Origin: Paenibacillus sp. JQZ6Y-1
Lineage (GTDB): Bacteria; Bacillota; Bacilli; Paenibacillales; Paenibacillaceae
Direction: 5' to 3'
Assembly (NCBI RefSeq): GCF_040719145.1
Contig: NZ_JBFDUZ010000001.1
Span: 2,294,001-2,358,000, forward strand
DNA: 64,000 nucleotides
Numbering within the stretch: position 1 is the stretch's first letter; every line of letters starts with the position of its first letter. Of this stretch, positions 8,266 to 17,238 are shown piece after piece. Position numbers and translations under genes: made by a program. Below the pieces are notes generated by a model. It was not told the DNA's origin. It did not search any database and saw nothing but the letters and a program-made list of their open reading frames with translations.

Positions 8266-10215
8266 TTACTTTGCCGTCTCGTCCATTTGCAGATGTGCTG
8301 GTAACTCATCTGTCAGCTTAGGCAAACGAATGGTCACCTCTGCGCCCTGCGGCACTTGGGGAATATTCACACCATACGGCTTGCCAAAATACAGCTGAAT
8401 GCGTTTGTTGATATTGTACAGTCCAACCCCGCTACCGCGTTCACTGGTAGCTTCTTCACTGCCAATATGCAGGCTGCTCGGCGGCGTTTTGATGCCACTG
8501 ACGTTCGGCTTGGCTTCCTCACTCTCTTCATCAACATCGTATCCTTCTCCCGCTGCCAAGCGCGCATTTAGTTCCTCACGCAGCTCTGGGTCGAAGCCTG
8601 TTCCAGAATCAACGACCGACAGCCACAGATCCTGCTCATCCTCGTATGCCTCGATACTGATCTCAATACCTTCATGATCTTCGCGTACATACTTAATCGA
8701 ATTCTCCACCACAGGCTGCAAAATAAAGCGCGGAATTCGATAATTAAGCATCTCTGGCTGAATATCAAAGGTAAATACAATCGTGCTATTGAAGCGCAGA
8801 TTGATAATTTTGATATAGTTTTCCAAATAATTCAGTTCGTCGCGCAGTGTACACATGCTATCCTTACTGGCGAATACCGGACGCAAAATATTACCGAGCG
8901 CCACGACGCTAGTAACAATATTGTCCGCCCGCACCATCGTCGCCATCCAGCGAATCATATTGAGCGTATTGTACAGAAAGTGCGGATTGATCTGATATTG
9001 CAGCGCTTCGATCTCTAACTCGCGCCGCTTCTCCTGCATCTCATTATTGCGCCGCAGCAGATCGACGATGCTGAGCGACATTTCATTAAACCGCCGCATT
9101 ACGGTGCCAAATTCATTATTGGGAATATTGGTAAAGGTCACACCCAGATCGCCCTGACTGACATCGCGCATTTTGTGCGCCAGTAGATGCAGCGGTCGGA
9201 TTAGCTTCTTTAATGAGAAATACGAGACTCCGAAAATAGCCAGAATACTCAAACAGAACACAATGACCATAATACGCTGTACAGAGAAAATCTGCTGCGA
9301 GAACAGACCGAGCGGCACTTCACGCATCATATACCAGTCGGAATCCTGCAATTTGTAGTACACGATCTGAATCGGGTCGCCATTTTTTACCGCATCATAG
9401 CTACCAAAGGTTGTATCGCTATCAGTTGGCGGCACATACGGGCTATTCTGACCAACCTCCGCTGGGCTGCTGCCTGATACGATCACACCGCTGCTATTCA
9501 CGATATACATATTGCCCTCTGCCATATTCAGTGCAGCGGAATAGGTCGATGCTAGATATTGCTCATCCAGATTGAAGATGACGGTTGCATTGGTATTCGG
9601 CTCGTATAGCGGACGCACCCCACGAATGAGGCTGATCAGCTTACTTTCATTGTCTCCCGTAATATATGGATTGTAATACGATTCGCTTGTCGCTCCGGCA
9701 ATCGTCAGATTCGGAAACGACTGCTTAGCACGCTCATATCCCTCGGATTGGAAAAAGCTGTCCGTCCAACCGCGTCCTTCGTGCACAAGCGTACGAGTTG
9801 CATCGCCGCCGAGTGCACCATTTTTGTCCGTGATGATGTAGATGGAATGGATGTAGTTGTAGTTGCTGATAAAGTTGGCGATACGTCCGTAGATGTCCTT
9901 TTTCAGCTCGATATTTTCCAATTGTGTGCGCGTATCGTTACTTTGCAAATAATTCTGCACATTGTTGTCCAGCAAAAATAGCTTCGACAGCCGATCCACA
10001 TCGCTCAGCAGACTGTGGATATTATGATCGGTTTGTTGAAATTGCTGATACAGCAGCTTCTCATTCTGCTCCTTGATCAGTCCCAGCATGAACGTATACA
10101 GAAAATACGTAGCCAGCGAGAATACAATGATGCTGATTGCCATAAAATAGACGATCAGCTGCGTACCCAGATGCTGAATCCGACCCGTACTGCCAGAACG
10201 ACGCCAGAGGCGCAT
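8266..10215 (-). CDS. YesM-type sensor histidine kinase
   Basis: A 649-residue membrane kinase. TM1 spans about 17-45, a large extracellular sensing domain runs to ~314, and TM2 spans ~315-335. HAMP follows, then the His-kinase domain LQYQINPHFLYNTLN (His ~412) and an HATPase domain ending GSGVGLYNINKRIQLYFG. INPHFLYN is the hallmark of the LytS/YesM family. ATG 10215 overlaps the TGA of the upstream regulator gene (TGATG), with GGAGTG upstream, so translation is coupled; the longer ORF start at 10263 would overlap the regulator by 49 bases. It should sense an extracellular sugar signal and phosphorylate the adjacent response regulator. Confidence 0.93.
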   Translation of the reverse strand: MRLWRRSGSTGRIQHLGTQLIVYFMAISIIVFSLATYFLYTFMLGLIKEQNEKLLYQQFQQTDHNIHSLLSDVDRLSKLFLLDNNVQNYLQSNDTRTQLENIELKKDIYGRIANFISNYNYIHSIYIITDKNGALGGDATRTLVHEGRGWTDSFFQSEGYERAKQSFPNLTIAGATSESYYNPYITGDNESKLISLIRGVRPLYEPNTNATVIFNLDEQYLASTYSAALNMAEGNMYIVNSSGVIVSGSSPAEVGQNSPYVPPTDSDTTFGSYDAVKNGDPIQIVYYKLQDSDWYMMREVPLGLFSQQIFSVQRIMVIVFCLSILAIFGVSYFSLKKLIRPLHLLAHKMRDVSQGDLGVTFTNIPNNEFGTVMRRFNEMSLSIVDLLRRNNEMQEKRRELEIEALQYQINPHFLYNTLNMIRWMATMVRADNIVTSVVALGNILRPVFASKDSMCTLRDELNYLENYIKIINLRFNSTIVFTFDIQPEMLNYRIPRFILQPVVENSIKYVREDHEGIEISIEAYEDEQDLWLSVVDSGTGFDPELREELNARLAAGEGYDVDEESEEAKPNVSGIKTPPSSLHIGSEEATSERGSGVGLYNINKRIQLYFGKPYGVNIPQVPQGAEVTIRLPKLTDELPAHLQMDETAK

Positions 10216-11864
10216 CAGCGCTTCACTCCGCCAACGTCGGCGGCACCCGCTCCACTTAGCCATTGACGCCGGTATTCATTCGGATTGAGACCAGTCACTT
10301 TTTTGAATACTTTGCTAAAATACGTATATTCCGGCGAAAATCCGACCTGCACGGCGATGTCGTATGATTTTAGATTGGTGCCGATTAACAGCTCCTTGGC
10401 ACGCTCAATCCGATAGCGATTCAGATAATCGACAAAGGTAATTTGCAGTTCCTTTTTAAACAGATTGCTCAGATAGCCAAAGCTGAGCGAGACATGATCA
10501 GCAACCTGCTGCAAGCTGATATTTTGTGCATAGTTTTGCTTGATGTATTGTAGCGCCCGTGCAATCTCATTGCTCATATGCAACAGATTGCGCGAATATT
10601 CTACCAGCTCAGACAGATAATCTAGCACCTGATCCAGCATCTCCGGTAGCGTATCGCACTGCTCCAGCTGCCCTGTAATATCCGACAGCAGTGTCTTCTC
10701 ATTCTGATGGTGATCATACAGACTGGTACTAACCCACTGAATAAACTGGAATAACAGATGCTGCATAGCACGATGATCCGCGCGTAGCTGACTAGACAGC
10801 ATATCCATATAATCATCATATCGCTGCTGCTTGAGCGGAGATAGCAATTCTCGCACTGGCATATAATGACGGATATGCTCCAAGCGCTGTTCTAGCGGCG
10901 TTAGATTCAGCTGCTCGCCACGGGTATGCACCTTACCGCTGCCAGTCAGAAACTTGTTGCCCAACGCCTGTCGTGCTTCATGATACGAACGCGACAGATG
11001 GCGATACGTATTCTCCATCTCGCTAATGCCAAACGATACCGAGCTGCCAAAATACGTACGTATCGCTTCCTGCACACGCTGTAGCATCTGATCTAGCTCC
11101 TGACGAATGACCTGCTCCGAGCGTACATCGTCAAAGCTGAGCAGCAGTAAGTAATGTCGATGATCCAAATAAAATCCTTCGCCTCGTTGAAAGGAAGACG
11201 TCAGCTCAGTCAGCATGTTCAGCAGCGTCATCTTAATCAGATGCCCGTGTTCGTCCTTGAACTTGTCTGTTAGCCGAGCATAATGATCCAATTCAATCAC
11301 GCAGGCGATCAGCCGCACGGGTGATAGACGCATCCCGCTCTGCTGCACAAATTGCTCAAATTCCTCAGCAGAGTAGATGCCATATAACAGAAAGTCTTTT
11401 AGAAACTTTTCCTTAACCAGCTCCAGATTAGCGCTTGGTACAGCACGGCTATGATGGGACACGCTGACCGTGGATTGACGTTGCTGCTCGTCCAGCTCAT
11501 GCCGGACACCGCCTAATACGCTCTCAATCTCCTGCTCGGTCATCGTCAATTTTAAAATGTAACCGGATACACCAAGCGACATCGCTCGGCGTGCCAATTC
11601 GAATTCTTCGAGACAAGACAGCACCACAATACGCGTCTGCTTGTCTTGCTGACGGATACTCGATATTAACTCCATTCCATCCATGCGCGGCATGCGAATA
11701 TCGGTAATGATCAGATCGGGCTTCTCCTGCTGGTACATATCCAGCGCACTCTGTCCATCTGGCAGATCGGCGATGACGTGCATGCCAAACTTGCTCCAAT
11801 CGACCGAATTTTTTAGACCGATGCGTACCAGCATTTCATCCTCCACAATCATAACTTTATACAT
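10215..11864 (-). CDS. YesN-type response regulator with AraC HTH output
   Basis: A 549-residue regulator. The receiver domain begins MYKVMIVEDEMLVRIGLKNSVDW, with phospho-acceptor Asp55 in ITDIRMPRMDG. A long middle region of ~300 residues links to an AraC-type double HTH at about 445-545 (ISLQQVADHVSLSFGYLSNLFKKE and YDIAVQVGFSPEYTYFSKVFKK, ending TGLNPNEYR). ATG 11864 is used because GGGAGTG sits ~7 bases upstream; the GTG at 11873 lies inside that site. The gene is cotranscribed with the kinase after it. It is the likely activator of the promoters at 6922-6950 and 23889-23917. Confidence 0.93.
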   Translation of the reverse strand: MYKVMIVEDEMLVRIGLKNSVDWSKFGMHVIADLPDGQSALDMYQQEKPDLIITDIRMPRMDGMELISSIRQQDKQTRIVVLSCLEEFELARRAMSLGVSGYILKLTMTEQEIESVLGGVRHELDEQQRQSTVSVSHHSRAVPSANLELVKEKFLKDFLLYGIYSAEEFEQFVQQSGMRLSPVRLIACVIELDHYARLTDKFKDEHGHLIKMTLLNMLTELTSSFQRGEGFYLDHRHYLLLLSFDDVRSEQVIRQELDQMLQRVQEAIRTYFGSSVSFGISEMENTYRHLSRSYHEARQALGNKFLTGSGKVHTRGEQLNLTPLEQRLEHIRHYMPVRELLSPLKQQRYDDYMDMLSSQLRADHRAMQHLLFQFIQWVSTSLYDHHQNEKTLLSDITGQLEQCDTLPEMLDQVLDYLSELVEYSRNLLHMSNEIARALQYIKQNYAQNISLQQVADHVSLSFGYLSNLFKKELQITFVDYLNRYRIERAKELLIGTNLKSYDIAVQVGFSPEYTYFSKVFKKVTGLNPNEYRRQWLSGAGAADVGGVKR

Positions 11865-11896
11865 TCCGCTCACTCCCTTGTATTCAGGTCATTACG

Positions 11897-13306
11897 TTAT
11901 GTCATCCAAGTCAGACACAGCACCCAATCGTTACCTCGTCCGCTTGAAGGCGCTTTCCATTCTACATATGATTCCCGCTGCTGCGCAGGCTCTAGCAATT
12001 CCTGAAATGTCCCACTACGCGGACAATACCAGCGCGCTTGCACCTGCTGGGGAGGTAGATGATCTGCTTTTACTTTAACATACAGTCCATGCGGACAATA
12101 GACGAATATGTAGTTTTTCCCTTTTAAAGCAACCGGATAATTGCTACCTGCGGGTGGATTATGCAAAATCTGCTGCGCTGGCTGGGCAGTCTTCCATTCC
12201 ACCTGCTCCAACAGATGACGTGCATGTCGCATCTGCCATGCGCCCGGACGCTGTAATGCCTGCTGCCACGGCATAATAAAATATCCTTCATGCTCGCTGC
12301 TCCACGCCAGATCATCCGGTCCAGTATACATTGACCATACCGAATGATGACCATACGTATGACCACAGGCTCCGCTAAATACCGCATAATACGCCGCCTG
12401 CCGCACATCTGCCTCATCAAAATAACCATTTTCCGCTCGAAAATCGATAGGAATATCCTCATAACATGGCTCCGAATCAAGTGTTGGACGCGTTGGTTGC
12501 AGATCATAATCATGCTGTACCAGACGATAATTATCCCGTACGCCCGCGCCATGACTGGACTGAATCATATGAAAATCAAGCCATTTCTCATCGTGTACAT
12601 ACAACGAAGACGACACGCCGCCCTTCGGATGAAAGGTGATCAGTTGCGACGTACTAGGCTCTGCCTTCTCCTGTATAGCGAACTCGGTTGTGTCTGGATT
12701 GCTGCGCAAGCCTTCTGCCATCTGATGAATCACGTCAAAATGTCGTCGTGTTTGCAGCGCCCGATCACCGCCCAGCACCCAAATGAGATGCGAATGCTGT
12801 CCATATCGCTGGTGCAACCATTGCCCGTATACATATGCGAGTTCTGGGGTGAAAATCTCTGGTCCTGCTCCGCCTGCCTGATGGAATTTGTCCCCCCAAG
12901 TTGGTAGCAAGGCGACATACAATCCGTAGGATGATGCCAGCTCCAAAACGGCGTCCACATGATGCCAATAGCTATAGTCTCCATCCGTATCTGGTTGACG
13001 CACATTCGGCTCGCCGTTCTCATCCAAATGTAGGGGTAACCTGCCATACGCATTCGGTGTATGCAGTCCATCGCGCTCTGCTAGCAATACCGTCTGAATA
13101 ACGTTGAATCCCTGCTCTGCGCGGGTACGCAAATACAGTTCCGTTTCCTCCCTATTCAGCCGATGCAACAATTCCCACGCCGTATCTGCCAACCAGAAAA
13201 AAGGTTGATCGTCGGCGGTAGTCAGAAAATGTCCATCCGAGCTAACGCGAAGTGATGGAAGCTTGGCGGAGCTTGGGCTAGCATCTGTTCTATTATTGAT
13301 GACCAT
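11897..13306 (-). CDS. DUF4038 / apiosidase-like (GH140-type) glycoside hydrolase
   Basis: A 469-residue cytoplasmic enzyme with no signal peptide. The N-terminus (VSSDGHFLTTADDQPFFWLADTAWELLHRL) is the classic opening of the apiosidase-like DUF4038 TIM barrel. WVLGGDRA and TLDSEPCYED are conserved barrel motifs carrying acidic residues. The last ~90 residues form a beta domain of the putative collagen-binding type often attached to this fold. Characterised relatives remove apiose or other side-chain sugars of pectin and plant glycosides; the substrate here is inferred. ATG 13306 has AAAGGAGA 9 bases upstream. It sits between the regulator pair and the rhamnosidase-like gene. Confidence 0.85.
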   Translation of the reverse strand: MVINNRTDASPSSAKLPSLRVSSDGHFLTTADDQPFFWLADTAWELLHRLNREETELYLRTRAEQGFNVIQTVLLAERDGLHTPNAYGRLPLHLDENGEPNVRQPDTDGDYSYWHHVDAVLELASSYGLYVALLPTWGDKFHQAGGAGPEIFTPELAYVYGQWLHQRYGQHSHLIWVLGGDRALQTRRHFDVIHQMAEGLRSNPDTTEFAIQEKAEPSTSQLITFHPKGGVSSSLYVHDEKWLDFHMIQSSHGAGVRDNYRLVQHDYDLQPTRPTLDSEPCYEDIPIDFRAENGYFDEADVRQAAYYAVFSGACGHTYGHHSVWSMYTGPDDLAWSSEHEGYFIMPWQQALQRPGAWQMRHARHLLEQVEWKTAQPAQQILHNPPAGSNYPVALKGKNYIFVYCPHGLYVKVKADHLPPQQVQARWYCPRSGTFQELLEPAQQRESYVEWKAPSSGRGNDWVLCLTWMT

Positions 13307-13410
13307 ATTAGATAGTCTCCTTTCAGTGCATGTATAGATGTAGATTAGGTCATACGTAGATGCGCTCACATATAGAGATGAAGGCATGAAATCATAAATC
13401 AAGACACGAA

Positions 13411-13441
13411 AGACAAAGCCTTGATCTCACTGGCTTTGTCT
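13411..13441 (-). terminator. Perfect 10-bp inverted repeat, possible terminator or attenuator
   Basis: AGACAAAGCC and GGCTTTGTCT flank an 11-base loop. On the minus strand the stem is followed by TTTCGTGTCTT, a poor U-run. It lies between the GH106-like gene and the DUF4038 gene, so it may only partly stop transcription or protect a 3' end. Confidence 0.45.
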
Positions 13442-13494
13442 CCCGCTCGTGCTGCATGTTTATTTTACCTATTCCCTGTATTCGTCCGTTCTAC

Positions 13495-16400
13495 TCAGTC
13501 TATAACAATCTCCGGTGTACCTTTTAAGCCAAAGCGAACGAGGCAATACCGATCAGTGTAAATATGCTCACCGTTAAAATTACCATCTGTCCAGCTCGGT
13601 GTATCGCGGAAGCTGTCAGGACCAACCATCGTCAATTCCCCACGTACATGATGATGCGGACCAAGCAAATTGCGACAGCTGGACATCAGTTCTAGCGCAA
13701 TCTCGTTATTCCCCGGCTGTAGCCAGTCCGTAATGTCCGCTTCATACGGCGCCCACATCCACGTATGCACCTCGTGTCCATTTAGCCACAGTCGCGAAAG
13801 TACCGCATCCGGTCGATTCCAGACAAACGTGGCGGTTTGCCCCTGTTCCAGCTGTGGCACTTCCAACTGCTGCGTCAGCGTCACATTCCCTGCATAAAAG
13901 TTCAAGCCCTGTGTCGTCAGATCACCCGTTTGCACCGAACGAACCGGCTCCTGCAATACAAACTGTCCGGCAGTATAGATCGCTCCACGCTCGCCCTCTT
14001 CATATCCAGCCTTTGCCTGTACAGCAAAGTCGCCCAGAAGATAGATACTTTCCAGCTCAGTATCGTAAAACATCTTGTTGCCCTCAGACTCGAATTGCTG
14101 CGCACGAGCAGCAGCTTCGTACGTTTCCTCCGAATTACGGAATGTACCGCTGATCATAATCTCATTTCGTCCCGGCTGTACCTGTCCGCACAAATCCAGT
14201 TTACGGAAGGCAATATCCCGCCACCAGCCCAATTCCTGCGACGGCAGACGCTGCCCATTGACTGTAATCTCGTAGCGCTGCGGCTGCTCCATGATCAGAT
14301 ACAATTCACGATCCAGATACGCTCCATCTTCCGCTTCAAAGACAAATGCCAATTCAATATTCACTGCTCTGCCAAGCTGTACCAGTTCCTCTTGAATGAA
14401 AATGACTGGCTTCGCTTCCTGCCATGCTCCACCATCCACACGTAAGCTACACAGATCCAGTGTTAGACTGTTGAGATCAGTTTGTTGAAGCTGCCACTGC
14501 TCCTGAAGCGGGATAGACACTTTTCCTGCTGAGTTCAATGCCGTACTGATGTCTGTTGCTGCATTCATTGCCGCTTGAGTGGCGGAATCATGATGAGGAT
14601 TGGCAATATTCTCGTCTATCGCCTCTTGTTCATGCGTTTCTTCAACGATGATACGCAACATATACGATTCCGCTGGGGCAAATTCAAGCGTTATCGTCGT
14701 TTGGTCATGCTGATGGATAACATGATTTTTAGCCATCGACGTTAGATTGATATGCTTACCAGTTTGGAGATCGATTCGCTCTATACGAAGCGCAAGCGTG
14801 GCTTCTTCCTGATGGCTTGATGAATGAGCATCGTTCGCTTGGGCTGTGTGTGCCGATTGCGAGCCTTGTATGGATGCAGCTGCTTGCGATGCTATTAACG
14901 ATCCCGATGATGGCATCGTCAACAACGGCGCATGTGGAATCACAAATTCGGCATGATACCCATGCACACGGTCGGTATTGACGAGATAGATCAGTGTTTC
15001 ATCGTCCAGCGTACCGATGCGACTGAGCAGCACCGTTTGTCCAGTGTGAGCAGGAGTTTCGGTCGACTCATTGCCTGCCGCTTCCTGCTGCTGGATTGTA
15101 TCCGGTTGGCTGGATAGCTCAGCGGAGTGTCCACCGTCTGCACCGATTGCGGCGGTCGTATAGCTTTCCTGCTCCTCGCCTGCGGCAGCAGGATATTGAA
15201 TGAGTTGCGTCAGTTCGAGCCTTGCCGGTACATGCACTTCCAGATAATCTGCCAATGCTGAGCGTTCTAGTGGAAGACATGGGATACGGCTTTCTAGTAT
15301 AGCCAGACGATCATCATGCTTGCCTTCTACTGACGATGGCAAGGTGCCGAGCGCCAATACCTGTCCACCCTGCTCCAACAGCTGCAATAGCAGGTCCAGC
15401 GTATATGAGGAGATGGTCAGCATAGGCGGCAGAATGACTGTACGGTAACTACTCTGTCCGATCACGAATTCTCCCTGCTGCACATGCCCATGACCATCGA
15501 TAATACTTTCTGAGCCATAATCATGACCATAATGCAGACCACATAGCCACTCGCTCACTGCCACAAAATCGCGATTCAGCCGCTCGCCTTCCTCATACGT
15601 ACGATTATTGTATACGAGCCATGCCGAACGAATCGGATGCAGCAGTAAAATATCATGCTGCGGTGTACTTTCGGACAGTAGCAACGATAAGCGACTAAAA
15701 TAATCATTAAATCGGCTATAATCGCTCCACCACGGCTGCTGATAATACAGAGAAGGCGGATAATCCCGCTTGCGAATCCCGCGCATGCTATAGCCTTCCA
15801 GATGCTGACACATCAGATTGATGCCATGTACATACTGCCATTCGGCAATCCATTTTAGATCGGCAAACGATACATTCCAGCCGCTGCATCCAAATGTCTC
15901 AGATAGCACGAACTTCTGCCCTAGCTGATGCGCTACTGAGCTGGCTTGCTTCGGTGTCAGCGGATTGTCGATGAATCGTCCCAGCCAGTCAATGCCGGGC
16001 GTCTGCATATACTCATACGATGCCATCGCATCGCCGACTGAGCTTGTCTGTGCGGTCAGATGGTCTTCGCATACCACATGCCCCGTCAACCGAATCTGAT
16101 GCTCCCCGCACCAGTCACCAATTTGCTTCATAAACGATTCTGCAAACAGACGCGTCGCCAGCTGCCAAAACCGATAACGCACTTCCTCATACCCTTCCAG
16201 TTCTAAAAAAATCGACGGCAGATCATCCAGCAAATTGGGCACCATATCCGCTACCTGCTCATTATTTTGCGTCTGAGCCACTGCATTGCCTTCTGTATAA
16301 ATGGTGCCGTCTCTATGATCTAATTCATGCTGCACATTCTGACTTCCTCGTCCTGATTGCGCACGATAAGCAGCGGCATATTGCTGTTCCAGCGTAAACG

Positions 16401-17133
16401 ACCACGGAATCTGATTGCGACCATACTGCGGCTCATCGGTAAATATCCCTGCAACCGCCTGCCCGAAATGACCAGCAAATCGCTCCGCATACTTCTCATA
16501 TGTTGACTCGATAAATGCACGCACCACATGCGCATCCAGCGTGTCAATATAATATGGATTCACCTCGTAATAGATGCGTAGTTCGGCGCGGTGCTCCTGT
16601 CCAGACTGCACCCGTACATAGCGATCCTTTTCCTTGTAATAAAGAGCAATGGTACGCTCGTTGGACTTGAAGGCGCTTGCACTATCGTTCGCATCTAGCC
16701 ACTCCATACGTAGTAGCTTCTGCTGGTACTCCAAACCGAGCTGCGGCACAACACCATCGGCAAAGCCGCTAGGCCAGCCATTTTCATCGTAGCACCATAC
16801 CTGCATACCGAGACGCTCCCCCTCCTCGATCCCAGCAGCAATGCACTCCATCCACTCGTCACCCATATATGGCGTTTCCAGACCAGCGCGTGCGTGCATA
16901 ATATAGCCACCCAAACCTGCCTGCTTCATCTCACGTACCTGCCGCCGAATCTCCTCAGGGTCCATGCGATCATTCCACGACCAGAACGGAATGGCGCGGT
17001 AGATCGCAGGCGGGTCCAACAAATGCTCATACAGCTGACTTGCAGATAAACGATCTGGACGCTGGATATTGGCTGTGCTCTGCTGTGCCGCCAATTGCGT
17101 CTGTGCTTGCATAGATTCATAACCTGAATTCAT
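13495..17133 (-). CDS. GH106-like alpha-L-rhamnosidase
   Basis: A large (~1212 residue) intracellular glycosidase. The N-terminal barrel opening PPAIYRAIPFWSWNDRMDPEEIRRQVREMKQAGLGGYIMHARAGLETPYMGDEWMECI...WCYDENGWPSGFADG is diagnostic for the GH106 alpha-L-rhamnosidase group. IFTDEPQYG and TGHVVCEDHL supply candidate acidic residues. The C-terminus contains galactose-binding-like beta-sandwiches (NEIALELMSSCRNLLGPHHH). There is no signal peptide, so it acts on imported oligosaccharides. ATG 17133 follows a GGGGGG site by 6-7 bases; ATG 17181 has no good site. A Gln/Ser/Ala-rich segment near residues 760-810 is a probable linker. It was not possible to separate rhamnosidase from related activities by eye. 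Confidence 0.85.
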   Translation of the reverse strand: MNSGYESMQAQTQLAAQQSTANIQRPDRLSASQLYEHLLDPPAIYRAIPFWSWNDRMDPEEIRRQVREMKQAGLGGYIMHARAGLETPYMGDEWMECIAAGIEEGERLGMQVWCYDENGWPSGFADGVVPQLGLEYQQKLLRMEWLDANDSASAFKSNERTIALYYKEKDRYVRVQSGQEHRAELRIYYEVNPYYIDTLDAHVVRAFIESTYEKYAERFAGHFGQAVAGIFTDEPQYGRNQIPWSFTLEQQYAAAYRAQSGRGSQNVQHELDHRDGTIYTEGNAVAQTQNNEQVADMVPNLLDDLPSIFLELEGYEEVRYRFWQLATRLFAESFMKQIGDWCGEHQIRLTGHVVCEDHLTAQTSSVGDAMASYEYMQTPGIDWLGRFIDNPLTPKQASSVAHQLGQKFVLSETFGCSGWNVSFADLKWIAEWQYVHGINLMCQHLEGYSMRGIRKRDYPPSLYYQQPWWSDYSRFNDYFSRLSLLLSESTPQHDILLLHPIRSAWLVYNNRTYEEGERLNRDFVAVSEWLCGLHYGHDYGSESIIDGHGHVQQGEFVIGQSSYRTVILPPMLTISSYTLDLLLQLLEQGGQVLALGTLPSSVEGKHDDRLAILESRIPCLPLERSALADYLEVHVPARLELTQLIQYPAAAGEEQESYTTAAIGADGGHSAELSSQPDTIQQQEAAGNESTETPAHTGQTVLLSRIGTLDDETLIYLVNTDRVHGYHAEFVIPHAPLLTMPSSGSLIASQAAASIQGSQSAHTAQANDAHSSSHQEEATLALRIERIDLQTGKHINLTSMAKNHVIHQHDQTTITLEFAPAESYMLRIIVEETHEQEAIDENIANPHHDSATQAAMNAATDISTALNSAGKVSIPLQEQWQLQQTDLNSLTLDLCSLRVDGGAWQEAKPVIFIQEELVQLGRAVNIELAFVFEAEDGAYLDRELYLIMEQPQRYEITVNGQRLPSQELGWWRDIAFRKLDLCGQVQPGRNEIMISGTFRNSEETYEAAARAQQFESEGNKMFYDTELESIYLLGDFAVQAKAGYEEGERGAIYTAGQFVLQEPVRSVQTGDLTTQGLNFYAGNVTLTQQLEVPQLEQGQTATFVWNRPDAVLSRLWLNGHEVHTWMWAPYEADITDWLQPGNNEIALELMSSCRNLLGPHHHVRGELTMVGPDSFRDTPSWTDGNFNGEHIYTDRYCLVRFGLKGTPEIVID

Positions 17134-17238
17134 AGCTGTCCCCCCAGATTGCATATGATTTTGGATATATGATTTGGACATCTTCCAATCGCCATAGGAA
17201 TGAAAAATGGTGAAGCCGACTGCCCTATGCCCAATCTG